Source: Heyndrickxia ginsengihumi
GTDB lineage: Bacteria > Bacillota > Bacilli > Bacillales > Bacillaceae_C
DNA: 64,000 bases
Direction of reading: 5' to 3'
Assembly: GCF_011008565.1 (NCBI RefSeq)
Contig: NZ_JAAIWK010000019.1
Coordinates: 20,177 to 84,176 of the forward strand
A program made the position numbers and the translations under genes. The notes below the pieces were generated by a model that saw only the letters and a list, made by a program, of their open reading frames with translations, was not told the origin of the DNA and did no database searches. Positions 38,298 through 48,113 of the stretch are shown here, piece after piece (within the stretch, counting starts at the first letter, position 1; each line of letters begins with the position of its first letter).

Positions 38298-38535
38298 CAG
38301 TTACGCTCATATAAGCATCGTCGTCAATAGACCTTTATAATGCTTAGAGGATCAGTCCCCCTCGCTATGCTTTTCCTTCCCATCTGTAAATGCTCTTTCT
38401 AACGTTTCGAAAACATCATCCTACACAGAAAAGAAAAAGAAGATCTTCGGTCCAAAAAAGCCTTATAAAACTGCTACTATGAAAGCCCTGCATGAACGTT
38501 TGCCTGCTGCAAGTGAACTTCAATATCTAAAAAAA
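38298..38535. other. fer-ribU intergenic stretch with a plus-strand open frame
   Basis: A plus-strand frame open from 38341 to the TGA at about 38581-38583 contains a protein-like segment (KKIFGPKKPYKTATMKALHE). It has no start with a ribosome-binding site; the only ATG would give about 34 codons. It might be the remnant of a gene. I recognise no family. Confidence 0.3.
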
Positions 38536-38575
38536 GACTGCCAACACCTAAAGGTTAGTCGACAGTCTGCAACGT
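38536..38575 (-). terminator. Rho-independent terminator after ribU
   Basis: On the minus strand an AGACTG/CAGTCT stem with an internal AACC/GGTT-type pairing is followed by TTTTTTTAG. It lies about 50 bp downstream of the ribU stop. Confidence 0.65.
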
Positions 38576-38622
38576 CTAGATGATAGACATTTGCCTTTTT
38601 GTTTATAGTATAATCTTTGCAA

Positions 38623-39198
38623 TTATCGATTCTTTAGAACAGAATGCTTTTCAATCCAAGTTTGCATTCTGGAAAACATCAACATAAATAGAATAGTTAC
38701 AATAATGCCTTTCACAATATTAAACGGCAATACGCCAGAAACGATATAATCTTTTACATTTCCTACTGAGAAATTCATAAAATATAAATAGGCTGGTAAA
38801 ATAACAAAATAGTTCAGTATGCTCATAAATATAGCCATCGAGAAAGTGCCACCTAATAATGCAAACGTCATTCCTTTTTTTGTTCTTAAATTTCGATAAA
38901 TATAGTAGGTTGGCAATACGAAAAGGATTCCTGCAAAAAAGTTTGCCAAGTTACCAATTGGTACACCCGCTTCACTGCCTATACTTAAATAATTTAAAAT
39001 ATTTTTAATTAATTCAGTAACAATTGCACCTAAAGGACCATACAAAAGCGCAGCAATTAAAACTGGCACATCGCTAAAATCAACTGTTAAAAACGATGGG
39101 AATGATGGTATTGGGAACTTAATAAACATTAAAATAAATGACAAACTACTGAGTAAAGCAATTGCAACAAATGTTCTTACCGTCCATTTTTTCTTCAA
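38623..39198 (-). CDS. ribU: Riboflavin transporter RibU (ECF S component)
   Basis: RibU is the riboflavin-binding S component of an energy-coupling factor transporter. The 191-residue protein has six membrane segments. It shows the N-terminal ALLSSLSFILMFIKFPIPSF, then LTVDFSDVPVLIAALLYGPL and GSEAGVPIGNLANFFAG, all typical of RibU/YpaA. Translation starts at a TTG behind GAGAGGAA. An FMN riboswitch with its own terminator precedes the gene, so uptake should be shut off when FMN is plentiful. No ribDEBAH genes are present in the window. Confidence 0.95.
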   Translation of the reverse strand: MKKKWTVRTFVAIALLSSLSFILMFIKFPIPSFPSFLTVDFSDVPVLIAALLYGPLGAIVTELIKNILNYLSIGSEAGVPIGNLANFFAGILFVLPTYYIYRNLRTKKGMTFALLGGTFSMAIFMSILNYFVILPAYLYFMNFSVGNVKDYIVSGVLPFNIVKGIIVTILFMLMFSRMQTWIEKHSVLKNR

Positions 39199-39261
39199 AA
39201 TTCCTCTCTCCTCACTTGATTCATCCGTCTAAGAAGAAAGGTATGCCTTTTTACGCCAACT

Positions 39262-39293
39262 AAAAAACCCCTTAAGAACAAGTCTTCAAGGGG
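39262..39293 (-). terminator. Riboswitch-controlled terminator before ribU
   Basis: The stem CCCCTTAAGA/TCTTCAAGGGG (39268-39293) is followed on the minus strand by TTTTTTAG. It lies between the FMN aptamer and ribU and is the likely expression platform. Confidence 0.85.
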
Positions 39294-39359
39294 AGAAATC
39301 AGCGCACACTAATAAGCATTAAAACATTATGAATTAAATGCTTAATACTGGCAACCTTT

Positions 39360-39490
39360 ATCTTCTCCCATCCAGACTTTACTGTCGGTTTTGGAATCTC
39401 ACCAAATCCTGCCATTATATTAACGGCTCGCGGACTAAAAGCATATTGCTTCATTACCGCCGGTCGGGAATTTCACCACGCCCCGAAGAT
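39360..39490 (-). ncRNA. FMN riboswitch (RFN element) controlling ribU
   Basis: The minus-strand sequence has the RFN landmarks in order: the closing stem ATCTTC/GAAGAT at both ends, GGGGCGTGGTGAAATTCCCG, ACCGGCGGTAATGAAGC, AGTCCGCGAGCCG, GGCAGGATTTGGTGAGATTC, and ACAGTAAAGTCTGGATGGGA. All conserved aptamer blocks are present. It lies about 160 bp upstream of ribU, with a terminator between, so FMN binding should cause premature termination. Confidence 0.96.
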
Positions 39491-39640
39491 AAATCGTATT
39501 CAATTTTTAATGATTTTTTCATTACATTTTCATTATAACTTTTTATGGCTGAATTGTGAAGCGAAAAGCATTCGACTCAAATCAATTTATTTTTCTAATG
39601 AAAGAACACGATCAGTGACTGGCCTGACACTATGACATCA

Positions 39641-40219
39641 TTATTGGGCTTGTGATTTTCCTGACACTTCCATTAATTCATATGGATCATGATTTTTTGC
39701 TACTACCATTTCCCCCGTCGTTCCTTTTCCGAAGACCGTAAAAGGATTAATGGCATTTTTTTTATCAAATGTCCATTCTCCGTTATGAACTTCAAAGTGT
39801 AGATGATTGCCTGTAGAATCGCCTGTATTTCCCATATAACCAATTAACTGTCCTTTTTTCACAACTTGTCCGACACGTACAAGCCTTTTATTCAGATGAG
39901 CATATACGGTTTCCAATCCATTTGGATGTTTAATAAACACAACATTTCCATATGAAGTGGAACGATAAGATTTTTCTACTTGTCCATCATCAACGGAATA
40001 TATATTCGAACGAAATTTCCCTGCTATATCCAATCCTTTATGTGTCCCACCCCGGGTATTATAGACATCTGAAATAATCCCATTCGCTGGGAATACCCAG
40101 TTTTTTGTAGCCGTATGTATATTGATTTCCTGTGCTTGAGCCCTTCCTCCAATAATGATGAAGAAAACACAGATTGCCATAATAATTGCAACTAAAAATC
40201 TTTTCGTATAGTCTACCAT
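39641..40219 (-). CDS. Secreted M23 family metallopeptidase
   Basis: The 192-residue protein has an N-terminal signal peptide or anchor (RFLVAIIMAICVFFIIIGG, ending AQA-QE). A LytM/M23 domain follows: THKGLDIAGKF (HxxxD zinc ligands, about 59-69), YAHLNKRLVRVGQVVKKGQ and HLHFEVHNGE (HxH). M23 enzymes cut peptide cross-links of peptidoglycan. All zinc ligands are present, so it should be active. It lies downstream of resE after a terminator. I cannot assign a B. subtilis orthologue. Confidence 0.9.
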   Translation of the reverse strand: MVDYTKRFLVAIIMAICVFFIIIGGRAQAQEINIHTATKNWVFPANGIISDVYNTRGGTHKGLDIAGKFRSNIYSVDDGQVEKSYRSTSYGNVVFIKHPNGLETVYAHLNKRLVRVGQVVKKGQLIGYMGNTGDSTGNHLHFEVHNGEWTFDKKNAINPFTVFGKGTTGEMVVAKNHDPYELMEVSGKSQAQ

Positions 40220-40395
40220 TTTATTTATCTTTTCCTCCTCATAATCGCTTTCACTTCATACCATATGTACAAATGATCAAAGCTAGAACAAATTTCCAAA
40301 TTTAAGTTTGGAAAAGCAAAAGATAGTATGTGCAGTACTAATACAATTTATGCATTTTTGCCTATCATTCAATGTTTTACAAAAAATACTTAGTA

Positions 40396-40437
40396 TCAAA
40401 AAGGGGGCAATGTTAACGCAAATTAACATTGCCCCCT
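40396..40437 (-). terminator. Rho-independent terminator after resE
   Basis: The stem GGGGGCAATGTTAA / TTAACATTGCCCCC (40403-40416 with 40423-40436) is followed by TTTTTGAT on the minus strand. Confidence 0.93.
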
Positions 40438-40465
40438 GTTTCTCATGAAACAAGATTTCTCGCCA

Positions 40466-42253
40466 CTATTCTTCATCGAAATGTTGTTTTTTTGGTAAAA
40501 AGAATGAAAATGTCGTCCCTTGTCCTATTTCGCTTTTGACTGTTATTTTTCCTTTATGCGCTTTGACAATATTTTTAGCAATTGCCAGCCCTAAACCTGT
40601 ACCTGATTTTCCTCTTGTTCTTGCCTTATCTGCTTTATAAAAACGTTCAAATACAAAAGGTAAATCTTCAGGAGGTATCCCTGATCCATTATCCTGAACA
40701 TGAATCGCAACACCATCTTCTCTCTCTTCTTCAATGACTTTGACAAAGCCATTCGGAGACGTATGCCGAATCGCATTATCGATCAAGTTCGTTAATACTT
40801 GCTCAATTCGGTCAACGTCCATTTCAATTGCAAGCGATCTTTCTGTCGTAAAACATGATAACTGAATGCCCTTATCCTTTGCAATGCCGTTAAATTTATT
40901 TGTCACTCTTACAATAAACTGATTGATTTGTACAATATCCATATGAAAAGAAAAGTGACCAGCTTCCATTCTTGCTAAATCTAATAATTCATTTACAAGC
41001 CTTCCAATGCGCAATGTTTCATCATAAATAATTTTTGCAAATTCCTGCTTTTCTGCCTCTGTAGCAGCAATATCGTCAATAATGGCTTCACTGTATCCTT
41101 GAAGCATCGCAATTGGTGTACGTAATTCATGCGAAACATTGGCAATAAAATCATCTCTTAATTTATTTAATTTTCGTTCCTCTGTCATATCCCGGATGAC
41201 TATGACAACCCCTCTAACAGTAGATTGATCATATAATGGACTTCCGATCATAACATAGTAACGACCATTAATTTCAAATTGATCATTTTGTTCCTTTTCT
41301 GTATCTATTACTTTTTGCAAAAGATCTGATAAATCTGTTGGAATGGATAGATTTTCATGTTTTCCTTGCCCATGATACCATTGCTGTAAAAATTGCTCTG
41401 CAGGCGGATTGGTAATAAGAATTGTGCCATCACGATTAAAGGTGACTACTCCATCTGCCATACTGCTTAAAATACTTCGCAGCTGCTCTTTTTCTTGTTT
41501 CAGTGCATTCATATTAAAAGTGAGCTGTCTCCCCATCGTATTAAAGGCCATAGCCAATTCCCCAATTTCATCTCTTGTTAAAATCGGCACTTTTTTATCG
41601 AAATGGCCATTTGCTACCTCAAATGCAGCTTCTCTCATTTTATGGAGCGGACCGGCAATTCTTGTTGATAAGAAAAATGCAAAACCTGTTGTTAAAATAA
41701 TCGCAATTCCCGCAGCTAGCAGTATTAATTTGGTCGTTTGCTGTGTCATTTCTTTCAAAACTTCTAAAGATTGATAAACAAAAACGGCACCCATTTTTCC
41801 ATTCCCCATCTTCACTGGTACAGCCGTCACAATAACATGCTGATACCTGCTTTGTGACAACGTCTTTCGAGGAATTAATTCTTTCTTAATCGCCTTTTTA
41901 CTCGTAAACACTTTTTCTAAATCTTTATCATCTAAAATGGTACGGTATGAAATTCCTTCATGACTTTGTTTATCTGATAGATAAAAAATTTGTTTATTTT
42001 CATAAGCAATGATGACTTTTGCATGTTCATCTAACAAAGTAAGAGCAATCTCTTTTCCTATATTATTAGATGGATGCTCTTTCACAATTGTTGATATTTT
42101 TTCTGCTGTATGTGACAAGTCTTGTTCGATCTGGTCTACATGGTATGTCTCAAAAAACTGTTGCAGTAAAAACGTAAGAATTGTCAATACGACAACTACG
42201 AGCAATATAATCGTCATCCATAGTTTTCCGACGACTGTTCTCCATAATCTCAT
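40466..42253 (-). CDS. resE: Sensor histidine kinase ResE
   Basis: ResE is the membrane sensor of the ResDE system, which controls aerobic and anaerobic respiration genes. The 595-residue protein has two membrane segments (about 10-28 and 175-197) around an extracytoplasmic domain, then a HAMP domain, a PAS domain, the HisKA box (NVSHELRTPIAMLQGYSEA, with the phospho-His) and HATPase motifs (NLIDNAIRH, DNGSGIP, GTGLGLAIAKN). The start overlaps the resD stop by 4 nt. It is the last gene of resA-B-C-D-E. Confidence 0.95.
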   Translation of the reverse strand: MRLWRTVVGKLWMTIILLVVVVLTILTFLLQQFFETYHVDQIEQDLSHTAEKISTIVKEHPSNNIGKEIALTLLDEHAKVIIAYENKQIFYLSDKQSHEGISYRTILDDKDLEKVFTSKKAIKKELIPRKTLSQSRYQHVIVTAVPVKMGNGKMGAVFVYQSLEVLKEMTQQTTKLILLAAGIAIILTTGFAFFLSTRIAGPLHKMREAAFEVANGHFDKKVPILTRDEIGELAMAFNTMGRQLTFNMNALKQEKEQLRSILSSMADGVVTFNRDGTILITNPPAEQFLQQWYHGQGKHENLSIPTDLSDLLQKVIDTEKEQNDQFEINGRYYVMIGSPLYDQSTVRGVVIVIRDMTEERKLNKLRDDFIANVSHELRTPIAMLQGYSEAIIDDIAATEAEKQEFAKIIYDETLRIGRLVNELLDLARMEAGHFSFHMDIVQINQFIVRVTNKFNGIAKDKGIQLSCFTTERSLAIEMDVDRIEQVLTNLIDNAIRHTSPNGFVKVIEEEREDGVAIHVQDNGSGIPPEDLPFVFERFYKADKARTRGKSGTGLGLAIAKNIVKAHKGKITVKSEIGQGTTFSFFLPKKQHFDEE

Positions 42254-42966
42254 TCAACTGTAACCTCAAATTTATAGCCAATTCCCCAGACTGTCACGAT
42301 CATTTTCGCTGCATCTTCAGAAACTTTATTTAATTTTTCTCTGAGCCGTTTAACATGTGTATCAACTGTTCGCAAGTCTCCAAAAAATTCATAGTGCCAA
42401 ACTTTTTTCAGTAAATGTTCACGGTCAAATACTTTATCAGGAGACTTAGCTAAAAAATATAGTAACTCATATTCTTTAGGAGTTAAGCCAACCTCAATGC
42501 CATCCGCAGTTACGCGATGGGCATCATTATCAATCGTAATATGTGGATACACAATAATATCTTTCGGCGCTGTATTCGATTGAACAGCACTTGCCTGTGT
42601 GGACCTTCTTAATAATGCTTTTACTCTCAAGACAACTTCTCTCGGACTAAAAGGTTTTACAATATAATCATCTGCACCTACTTCAAGACCTTCCACTCGA
42701 TCTGCTTCTTCGCCTTTAGCAGTAAGCATAATGACAGGAGTCATCTTTTTCTCGTGAAGCTCCTTACATACTTCAATACCATCTTTGCCAGGCATCATAA
42801 TATCTAAAAGAATGCATTGATAATCATTTGTTAATGCTTTCTGTAAAGCTGTATCTCCATCAGCCGCTTCGTCTATTACATAGTTTTCCCTTTCTAAATA
42901 CATTTTTAATAAGCGACGAATACGATCCTCATCATCAACTACTAATATCTTTACTTGCTGATCCAT
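42250..42966 (-). CDS. resD: Response regulator ResD
   Basis: ResD is an OmpR-family regulator. The receiver domain carries the acidic pocket DDE (about 11-13), the phosphorylated Asp55 in LLDIMMPGKDG, and Lys in VKPFSPREV. The winged-helix DNA-binding domain covers the last 100 or so residues (LTPKEYELLYFLAKSPDKV, RTVDTHVKRLREKL). AGGAGG is followed by AATTATG and the preferred ATG; the preceding ATG is also possible. In B. subtilis, ResD activates ctaA, qcrABC, fnr and others. qcrABC is not at its usual place in this window. Confidence 0.95.
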   Translation of the reverse strand: MDQQVKILVVDDEDRIRRLLKMYLERENYVIDEAADGDTALQKALTNDYQCILLDIMMPGKDGIEVCKELHEKKMTPVIMLTAKGEEADRVEGLEVGADDYIVKPFSPREVVLRVKALLRRSTQASAVQSNTAPKDIIVYPHITIDNDAHRVTADGIEVGLTPKEYELLYFLAKSPDKVFDREHLLKKVWHYEFFGDLRTVDTHVKRLREKLNKVSEDAAKMIVTVWGIGYKFEVTVE

Positions 42967-43075
42967 CATAATTCCTCCTGTCTAACAATCCCTCGTCTAT
43001 ATTATACTAATAGAGTACGTAAAAATGTAATGGGACACCATATACCTATTTGTGTCAGTTTTTCGACAAATTCCC

Positions 43076-44269
43076 CTATGCGTATGAATGGAGTCCGACT
43101 ATTACTAAATTTACGATCATTAAATTGAACATTATAATAGCAAAACCTATTACTCCGAGCCAAGCAGATTTTTCTCCCTGCCATCCTCTAGATAAACGCA
43201 GATGAAGAAAGACAGCATAAAATAACCAAGTAATCAGCGCCCAATCTTCTTTCGGATCCCAGCTCCAATATTTCGTCCAAGCAATTTGTGCCCAAATCAT
43301 TGCAAATATTAAGGCACCAAGGGTGAAAATAGGAAACCCAATTAGGACAGATCTGTAACTAATTTCATCAATTAAATCTGCATGAATATGCTTTGTCAGC
43401 GGCTTTAACAACGCGCCAATTCTTTTCCTAGCAATGAGACGAATGAACCAATAAATAATCATACCTGATATGATAGAACATATTACAGTATTCAATTTAT
43501 TGGCATTAATATATGGAGAAACTGCAATGACTGGTTTAAAGGGCGCTGCAGTTACCAACTCTCCTTGATGCGGAGCAATGACTGGAGGTAAATGATATAC
43601 AAGTACATGATCACCTTTTTGCTCTATGCCGTGTTTATCAATCCACTTAAATGTTGATGTATAGCCTGTAAGCGCAAAAACAGTCGAGCATGCAATAAAG
43701 CCAACAATACAAATGAGGCAGAACATAACAAATTCCATCCACCATGTTTGTTTGTTTCGTTTCGTTTGATCAATCGTTTTTATCAGATAAATTAAACTTG
43801 CCGCAAAGCTTATAGAAAGTATTGCTTCTCCTATTGCAGCAGTTGTTACATGAATTTGCAACCAATAACTTCTTAATGATGGCACAAGTGGATTAATATC
43901 TTTCGGAAACATATTTGCATAAGCAATAATTAGCAATGCGATCGGAAGAGTAAACAATCCTAAAACAGCTGTGCGATAAATCATAAAGAGAAGGATAAAT
44001 GCCCCAACTAACATCATGCCAAAAAAAGTCATAAACTCAAATAAGTTACTTAACGGCGCATGGTCCGAGGCAATCCATCTTGTTATAAAATATCCTAGCT
44101 GTGCAAAAAAACCGAAAAGCGTAATGAACATTGCAATAGTTCCTGGTCGATTATAAGTTGATGGCAAATGTGAAGTTGATGGCGACCTAATTGCACCACC
44201 AAAAAAGCCGACGGCAATAAGATAACATATAAAAGAAATAAATAATAAATGTCCGCTTAATTCTACCAA
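43076..44269 (-). CDS. resC: Cytochrome c biogenesis protein ResC (CcsA family)
   Basis: ResC is a polytopic haem-handling protein of the system II cytochrome c maturation pathway. It has about eight membrane segments and the family's WWD-type motif ([18 protein letters not shown], near residue 335). Conserved histidines in the membrane region ([11 protein letters not shown]) probably bind haem. I start at a TTG behind AAGGAAGGG, giving 397 residues; the frame continues 10 codons upstream. It follows resB by 35 bp. Confidence 0.93.
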   Translation of the reverse strand: MVELSGHLLFISFICYLIAVGFFGGAIRSPSTSHLPSTYNRPGTIAMFITLFGFFAQLGYFITRWIASDHAPLSNLFEFMTFFGMMLVGAFILLFMIYRTAVLGLFTLPIALLIIAYANMFPKDINPLVPSLRSYWLQIHVTTAAIGEAILSISFAASLIYLIKTIDQTKRNKQTWWMEFVMFCLICIVGFIACSTVFALTGYTSTFKWIDKHGIEQKGDHVLVYHLPPVIAPHQGELVTAAPFKPVIAVSPYINANKLNTVICSIISGMIIYWFIRLIARKRIGALLKPLTKHIHADLIDEISYRSVLIGFPIFTLGALIFAMIWAQIAWTKYWSWDPKEDWALITWLFYAVFLHLRLSRGWQGEKSAWLGVIGFAIIMFNLMIVNLVIVGLHSYA

Positions 44270-44304
44270 GGTTTTCCCTTCCTTACTTAAATGTAGCAAA
44301 GAAT

Positions 44305-45930
44305 TTAATAGTTTATTTTCTTACAATGTTGGTCTATAAAATCGATATTTACTTCACTAAATATAGTTCTTAACTCTCTTTGAAAACCAAACCAATTTTT
44401 ATTCGTATGTGCAGCCGCTGCCATACCGCAATTTTCTCTTTTCAACCAGATTCTTCGATGATTCCAGTATGCACCTTGAACAACACCAATCATAAAGATT
44501 GCTCCACCCACTGCTAAAAACCATAAAGTTAGATCTTTACGAACGGTCAGTGCCGATACATTGCGTGTCGTTGCCCGAACAAACTTTAGTTTAAAATCAT
44601 TGTTTCCAGAAGGCTCTATCGTTTTCTGGATCGAAACAAAACTTTTTTCCCCTTCTGGATGCATTGGTGATACTAAACTAAATATAAATGCTGGATTATT
44701 TGGGATATAAGAATTCGTTTGCGGTTCACCATTTTTCGCAAAGCCTGTAAAAGACGGATAGTAACCTAATAAATTTACTTGATAGCCGTTTTCTAATAAA
44801 TAAACTTCTTTTGGGTTATATAAATTGATTGTGATCGCGCCATGTTTTCTTTGCGTATGTTTGTTTTCTAAAGCGAATGTCATCGTATAAAGTTCATGCA
44901 GCTTATAATCTGACTGATAGATAGCATAGTGGTCAAATGTTAGCGGTTTATTGACTTGGATAGAAAATGATTTTATTTTTTGCAAATGTCCATTCTCACC
45001 TAACATATGTTGGCTGTTTTGCTTATATAAGACTACATCTGTTTGAAAATTTTTTGCCACTTTCCCCGCTTTGGTGATGGCAGCGCTATAATTATGATTA
45101 TCATGTTTCTTACTGTATACTTGGACAGTAAAATGGCGATTTTGCAGTACATATTTGTTTTGTGTTCCAGGCAACACTTTTTTCTCGCCTTCTCGAATCC
45201 AGACAAGCTCGTCCACATACATTCCCGGAACAGAACGAAGCATACAACCAATTAAAAATATAATAAGGCCAATATGATTCACATATGGACCCCAACGTGA
45301 AAAACGGTTTTTTTCTGCAAGCAAATTCCCATCTTCTTCACGAATATGGTAATGTTTTGCTTTTAGTTTTTCTATAATGATGAAATAGGTGTGATCGTCT
45401 AATAGACCTTCTTTTTCAGCATAAAGTCTCTGCTTCTTAAAAAAGCCCGCATGCTTGGAAACTTTTTGATGCTGCAAAGCCCTTCGCAACGGTATAAAAC
45501 GATCTAAACTACATATTACAAGAGAAACTCCGATCATCGCAATCAGCAGTAGATACCACCAAGAACCGTAAAGATTTTGAAATCCTAATTTGTACCATAA
45601 TTCTCCAAATATCCCGTATTCTTGTTTGTAATAGCTAGCAGGATCTATATTAGATGGGATATAGTTTTGCTGCGGAAAAATCGTGCCTACTGCGGTAGCG
45701 ATAAGTGTAAGAACGATGAAGATGACTCCTATTTTAACAGATGAAAAGAAATTCCAAACTTCATCAACAATCGTTTTATGATACGTTTTTGATCTGAGTC
45801 CACTGCCTTCATATCTCATATCATACAGCTGCTGTTTTTTAGCTTCTTCTGTCAATGGACTGCCACATGCTTCACAAAGAATGGTTCCTATCGGATTAAC
45901 ATGGCCGCATTCACATTTGATCGCATTCAT
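44305..45930 (-). CDS. resB: Cytochrome c biogenesis protein ResB
   Basis: ResB (Ccs1 family) works with ResC to deliver haem across the membrane to apocytochrome c. The N terminus is a small zinc-ribbon-like module ([18 protein letters not shown]). Four membrane segments follow, with a large extracytoplasmic domain between the third and fourth. The motif [21 protein letters not shown] is typical. I start at the ATG of MNAIKCECG, which has AGGGAG upstream, giving 541 residues; the longer frame overlaps resA. The two genes are 16 bp apart. Confidence 0.93.
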   Translation of the reverse strand: MNAIKCECGHVNPIGTILCEACGSPLTEEAKKQQLYDMRYEGSGLRSKTYHKTIVDEVWNFFSSVKIGVIFIVLTLIATAVGTIFPQQNYIPSNIDPASYYKQEYGIFGELWYKLGFQNLYGSWWYLLLIAMIGVSLVICSLDRFIPLRRALQHQKVSKHAGFFKKQRLYAEKEGLLDDHTYFIIIEKLKAKHYHIREEDGNLLAEKNRFSRWGPYVNHIGLIIFLIGCMLRSVPGMYVDELVWIREGEKKVLPGTQNKYVLQNRHFTVQVYSKKHDNHNYSAAITKAGKVAKNFQTDVVLYKQNSQHMLGENGHLQKIKSFSIQVNKPLTFDHYAIYQSDYKLHELYTMTFALENKHTQRKHGAITINLYNPKEVYLLENGYQVNLLGYYPSFTGFAKNGEPQTNSYIPNNPAFIFSLVSPMHPEGEKSFVSIQKTIEPSGNNDFKLKFVRATTRNVSALTVRKDLTLWFLAVGGAIFMIGVVQGAYWNHRRIWLKRENCGMAAAAHTNKNWFGFQRELRTIFSEVNIDFIDQHCKKINY

Positions 45931-45946
45931 ATCCAAACTCCCTAGC

Positions 45947-46486
45947 TTATGGTTTAATGACATCCATCATCTGTATAAAGTCGTTTTTAGTTAAATGTTG
46001 ATTCCCAACGACAATGTTTTTGATACGTCCATCCGGACCAATTAATATCGTTGTTGGTAAGGGGGCAATATTATATGCATGTTGAACGTCTTTATTTCTG
46101 TCGATTAATACGGGAAAGGATAAATGATATTGTTGAATAAACTGGCGCACAAGAAATGTTGTATTCACTACATGAACTGCTAAAATCTGCACTCCTCTGT
46201 TTTGATATTCTTTATACAGTTCATTCATAGCAGGCATTTCTTGTTTACAAGGTTGACACCAAGTGCCCCAAAAGTTAAGTAATACACCTTTCCCTTTATA
46301 ATCTGATAACTGCTGTTTCTTTCCGTTCATATCAGTCAAAACGAAATTCGGTGCTTTATCGCCGACAGCCAAATTTCCGTCTTGATGTTTTGTAATATTA
46401 GCATATAAAGAGTATGCCACTAATACAATCAAGACAAGGAGGATGCTCGCTCGCATAATGAATCGCCGTTTCTTTATTTGCGACAT
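45947..46486 (-). CDS. resA: Thiol-disulfide oxidoreductase ResA
   Basis: ResA reduces the disulfide of the CXXCH motif of apocytochrome c on the outer side of the membrane. The 179 residues include an N-terminal membrane anchor (ASILLVLIVLVAYSLYA) and a thioredoxin-like domain with active site WGTWCQPC (Cys77 and Cys80). The family Glu in the centre of the fold is in KQEMPAMNELYKE. The cis-proline segment APLPTTILI is present. It opens the resABCDE operon. B. subtilis has CEPC rather than CQPC. Confidence 0.95.
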   Translation of the reverse strand: MSQIKKRRFIMRASILLVLIVLVAYSLYANITKHQDGNLAVGDKAPNFVLTDMNGKKQQLSDYKGKGVLLNFWGTWCQPCKQEMPAMNELYKEYQNRGVQILAVHVVNTTFLVRQFIQQYHLSFPVLIDRNKDVQHAYNIAPLPTTILIGPDGRIKNIVVGNQHLTKNDFIQMMDVIKP

Positions 46487-46630
46487 CTTCTCACCCTTTA
46501 ACTCTTTTCAAATATTTATCTTTTTTACTCATGCAATAGTTAATAAATTTGATTAGATGGCCCATTTTTTTGTAAGCAGAACAGCAAAAGAAAATAGGCC
46601 AAACGATCAACTAAATCAAATCGCACATCA

Positions 46631-47368
46631 TTATTGAAATTGTTTTCGGCCATTCTCAGCTAAAATTCGAAGTTGTTTTACCTCATGTGGAGTAAGTTCT
46701 CTTTTTTCCCCTGCATTTAACCCCTTTAATGTGAGCATTCCAAAAGCTTCCCTCCGCAATTTTTGGACTGGAAATCCGATTGCTTCGAACATGCGACGAA
46801 CTTGACGATTTCTTCCCTCATGTATTGTAAGTTCAACAATTGATTTTTGTTTTCTTTTATCAAGCGAAATTAGTTTTGCTTTTGCAGGTGCCGTCATACC
46901 ATCCTCTAACTTAATCCCTTTTTCAAGCTTACGAAGTTCTAACTTTGTTGGAATCCCTTCAATTTTCGCAATATAAGTTTTATCAATCTCATAACGTGGA
47001 TGCATTAACAAATTTGCAAAGTCTCCATCGTTCGTCACCACTAACAGGCCGGACGTGTCATAATCAAGTCTGCCGACAGGATATACGCGTTCTTTAATAT
47101 CTTGAAAATAATCGGTAATAACTGTTCGACCTTTATCATCAGATACCGCAGAAATGACACCTCTAGGTTTGTAAAATAAATAATAAACTTTCTCTTCTCT
47201 TTCTAGCGGTACACCTTCAACTTCAATTTTATCTGAGGGGGATACTTTTGTGCCCACTTGAGTGACAACTTGACCATTCACTTTCACTTTGCCTTCTATA
47301 ATTAATTCTTCAGCTTTTCTTCGTGAAGTTATTCCTGCATGTGCAATTACTTTTTGTAAACGTTCCAT
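46631..47368 (-). CDS. rluB: 23S rRNA pseudouridine synthase RluB
   Basis: This RsuA/RluB family enzyme converts a uridine in 23S rRNA to pseudouridine. The N-terminal S4 domain (MERLQKVIAHAGITSRRKAE) is followed by the catalytic domain with GRLDYDTSGLLVVTNDGDFA, whose Asp is the nucleophile, and the C-terminal EGRNRQVRRMFEAIG. I start at the ATG behind GAGGTG, giving 245 residues. It lies between resA and spmB, as in B. subtilis. Substrate specificity is inferred from synteny. Confidence 0.93.
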   Translation of the reverse strand: MERLQKVIAHAGITSRRKAEELIIEGKVKVNGQVVTQVGTKVSPSDKIEVEGVPLEREEKVYYLFYKPRGVISAVSDDKGRTVITDYFQDIKERVYPVGRLDYDTSGLLVVTNDGDFANLLMHPRYEIDKTYIAKIEGIPTKLELRKLEKGIKLEDGMTAPAKAKLISLDKRKQKSIVELTIHEGRNRQVRRMFEAIGFPVQKLRREAFGMLTLKGLNAGEKRELTPHEVKQLRILAENGRKQFQ

Positions 47369-47430
47369 TCGATACACCTCATTAATTCATCTTATATTCA
47401 ATCCTCTAAACATTCATTATTACATATAGT

Positions 47431-47486
47431 AAAAAAAAAGCAAAGAAACCTTTTATCTTGAAGTTAGAAGATAACAGGTTTCTTTG
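47431..47486 (-). terminator. Rho-independent terminator after spmB
   Basis: A long hairpin (CAAAGAAACC ... GGTTTCTTTG, 47441-47485) with an inner TTATCTT/AAGATAA stem is followed by a run of nine T on the minus strand. Confidence 0.9.
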
Positions 47487-47576
47487 CAGCATCAAGCGTG
47501 TTGCCCACACTTTTCTTTTCATCTTTTTCGTCGTTCTTTAAAACGAAAAAAGGATCAATCGTTAAGATCTCCGAAA

Positions 47577-48107
47577 TCAGCCAAACATCCAAACAACAAT
47601 GCATATTGCAGTCAAAATCCCCACTAAATCTGCTAACAGCCCAACCTTTAAGGCATCTCCCATTTTTTTGATACCAACTGCCCCGAAATAAACGGTGAGG
47701 ACATAAAGAGTCGTGTCCGTGCTGCCTTGAATGACAGAGGCCATTCTTCCTATTAATGAATCAGGACCATGGGTTGCAATTAAATCACTTAGTAGCCCTA
47801 AAGCTGCATTACCAGAGATCGGTCTAATAATGGCAAGGGGGACTACTTCCGATGGTATGCCGAATATTTTTAATAAAGGTTTTAAAAAGCCTACAAAATA
47901 ATCAAGCGCACCAGATGCTCGAAAAACCGTAATGGCAACAAGCATTCCAAGCAAAAATGGAATAATAGAAATTGCGATTTTGATTCCTTCTTTCCCGCCT
48001 TCAACAAAAACTTCATAAGCAGGGATCTTTTTCCAAATACTATATAATAAAATAAATGCAATAATGATGGGAATCATCCAAATCGATATCATTGAAATCC
48101 ATTGCAA
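47577..48107 (-). CDS. spmB: Spore maturation protein SpmB
   Basis: SpmB and SpmA are membrane proteins needed for full spore core dehydration and heat resistance in B. subtilis. The 176-residue product has four to five hydrophobic segments and nucleoside-recognition (Gate) domain features: GIKIAISIIPFLLGMLVAITVF, RPISGNAALGLL and IQGSTDTTLYVLTVYFG. Translation starts at a TTG behind GGAGGTGATG. It lies 6 bp after spmA in the dacB-spmA-spmB operon. Confidence 0.94.
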   Translation of the reverse strand: MQWISMISIWMIPIIIAFILLYSIWKKIPAYEVFVEGGKEGIKIAISIIPFLLGMLVAITVFRASGALDYFVGFLKPLLKIFGIPSEVVPLAIIRPISGNAALGLLSDLIATHGPDSLIGRMASVIQGSTDTTLYVLTVYFGAVGIKKMGDALKVGLLADLVGILTAICIVVWMFG

Positions 48108-48113
48108 CCTTCA

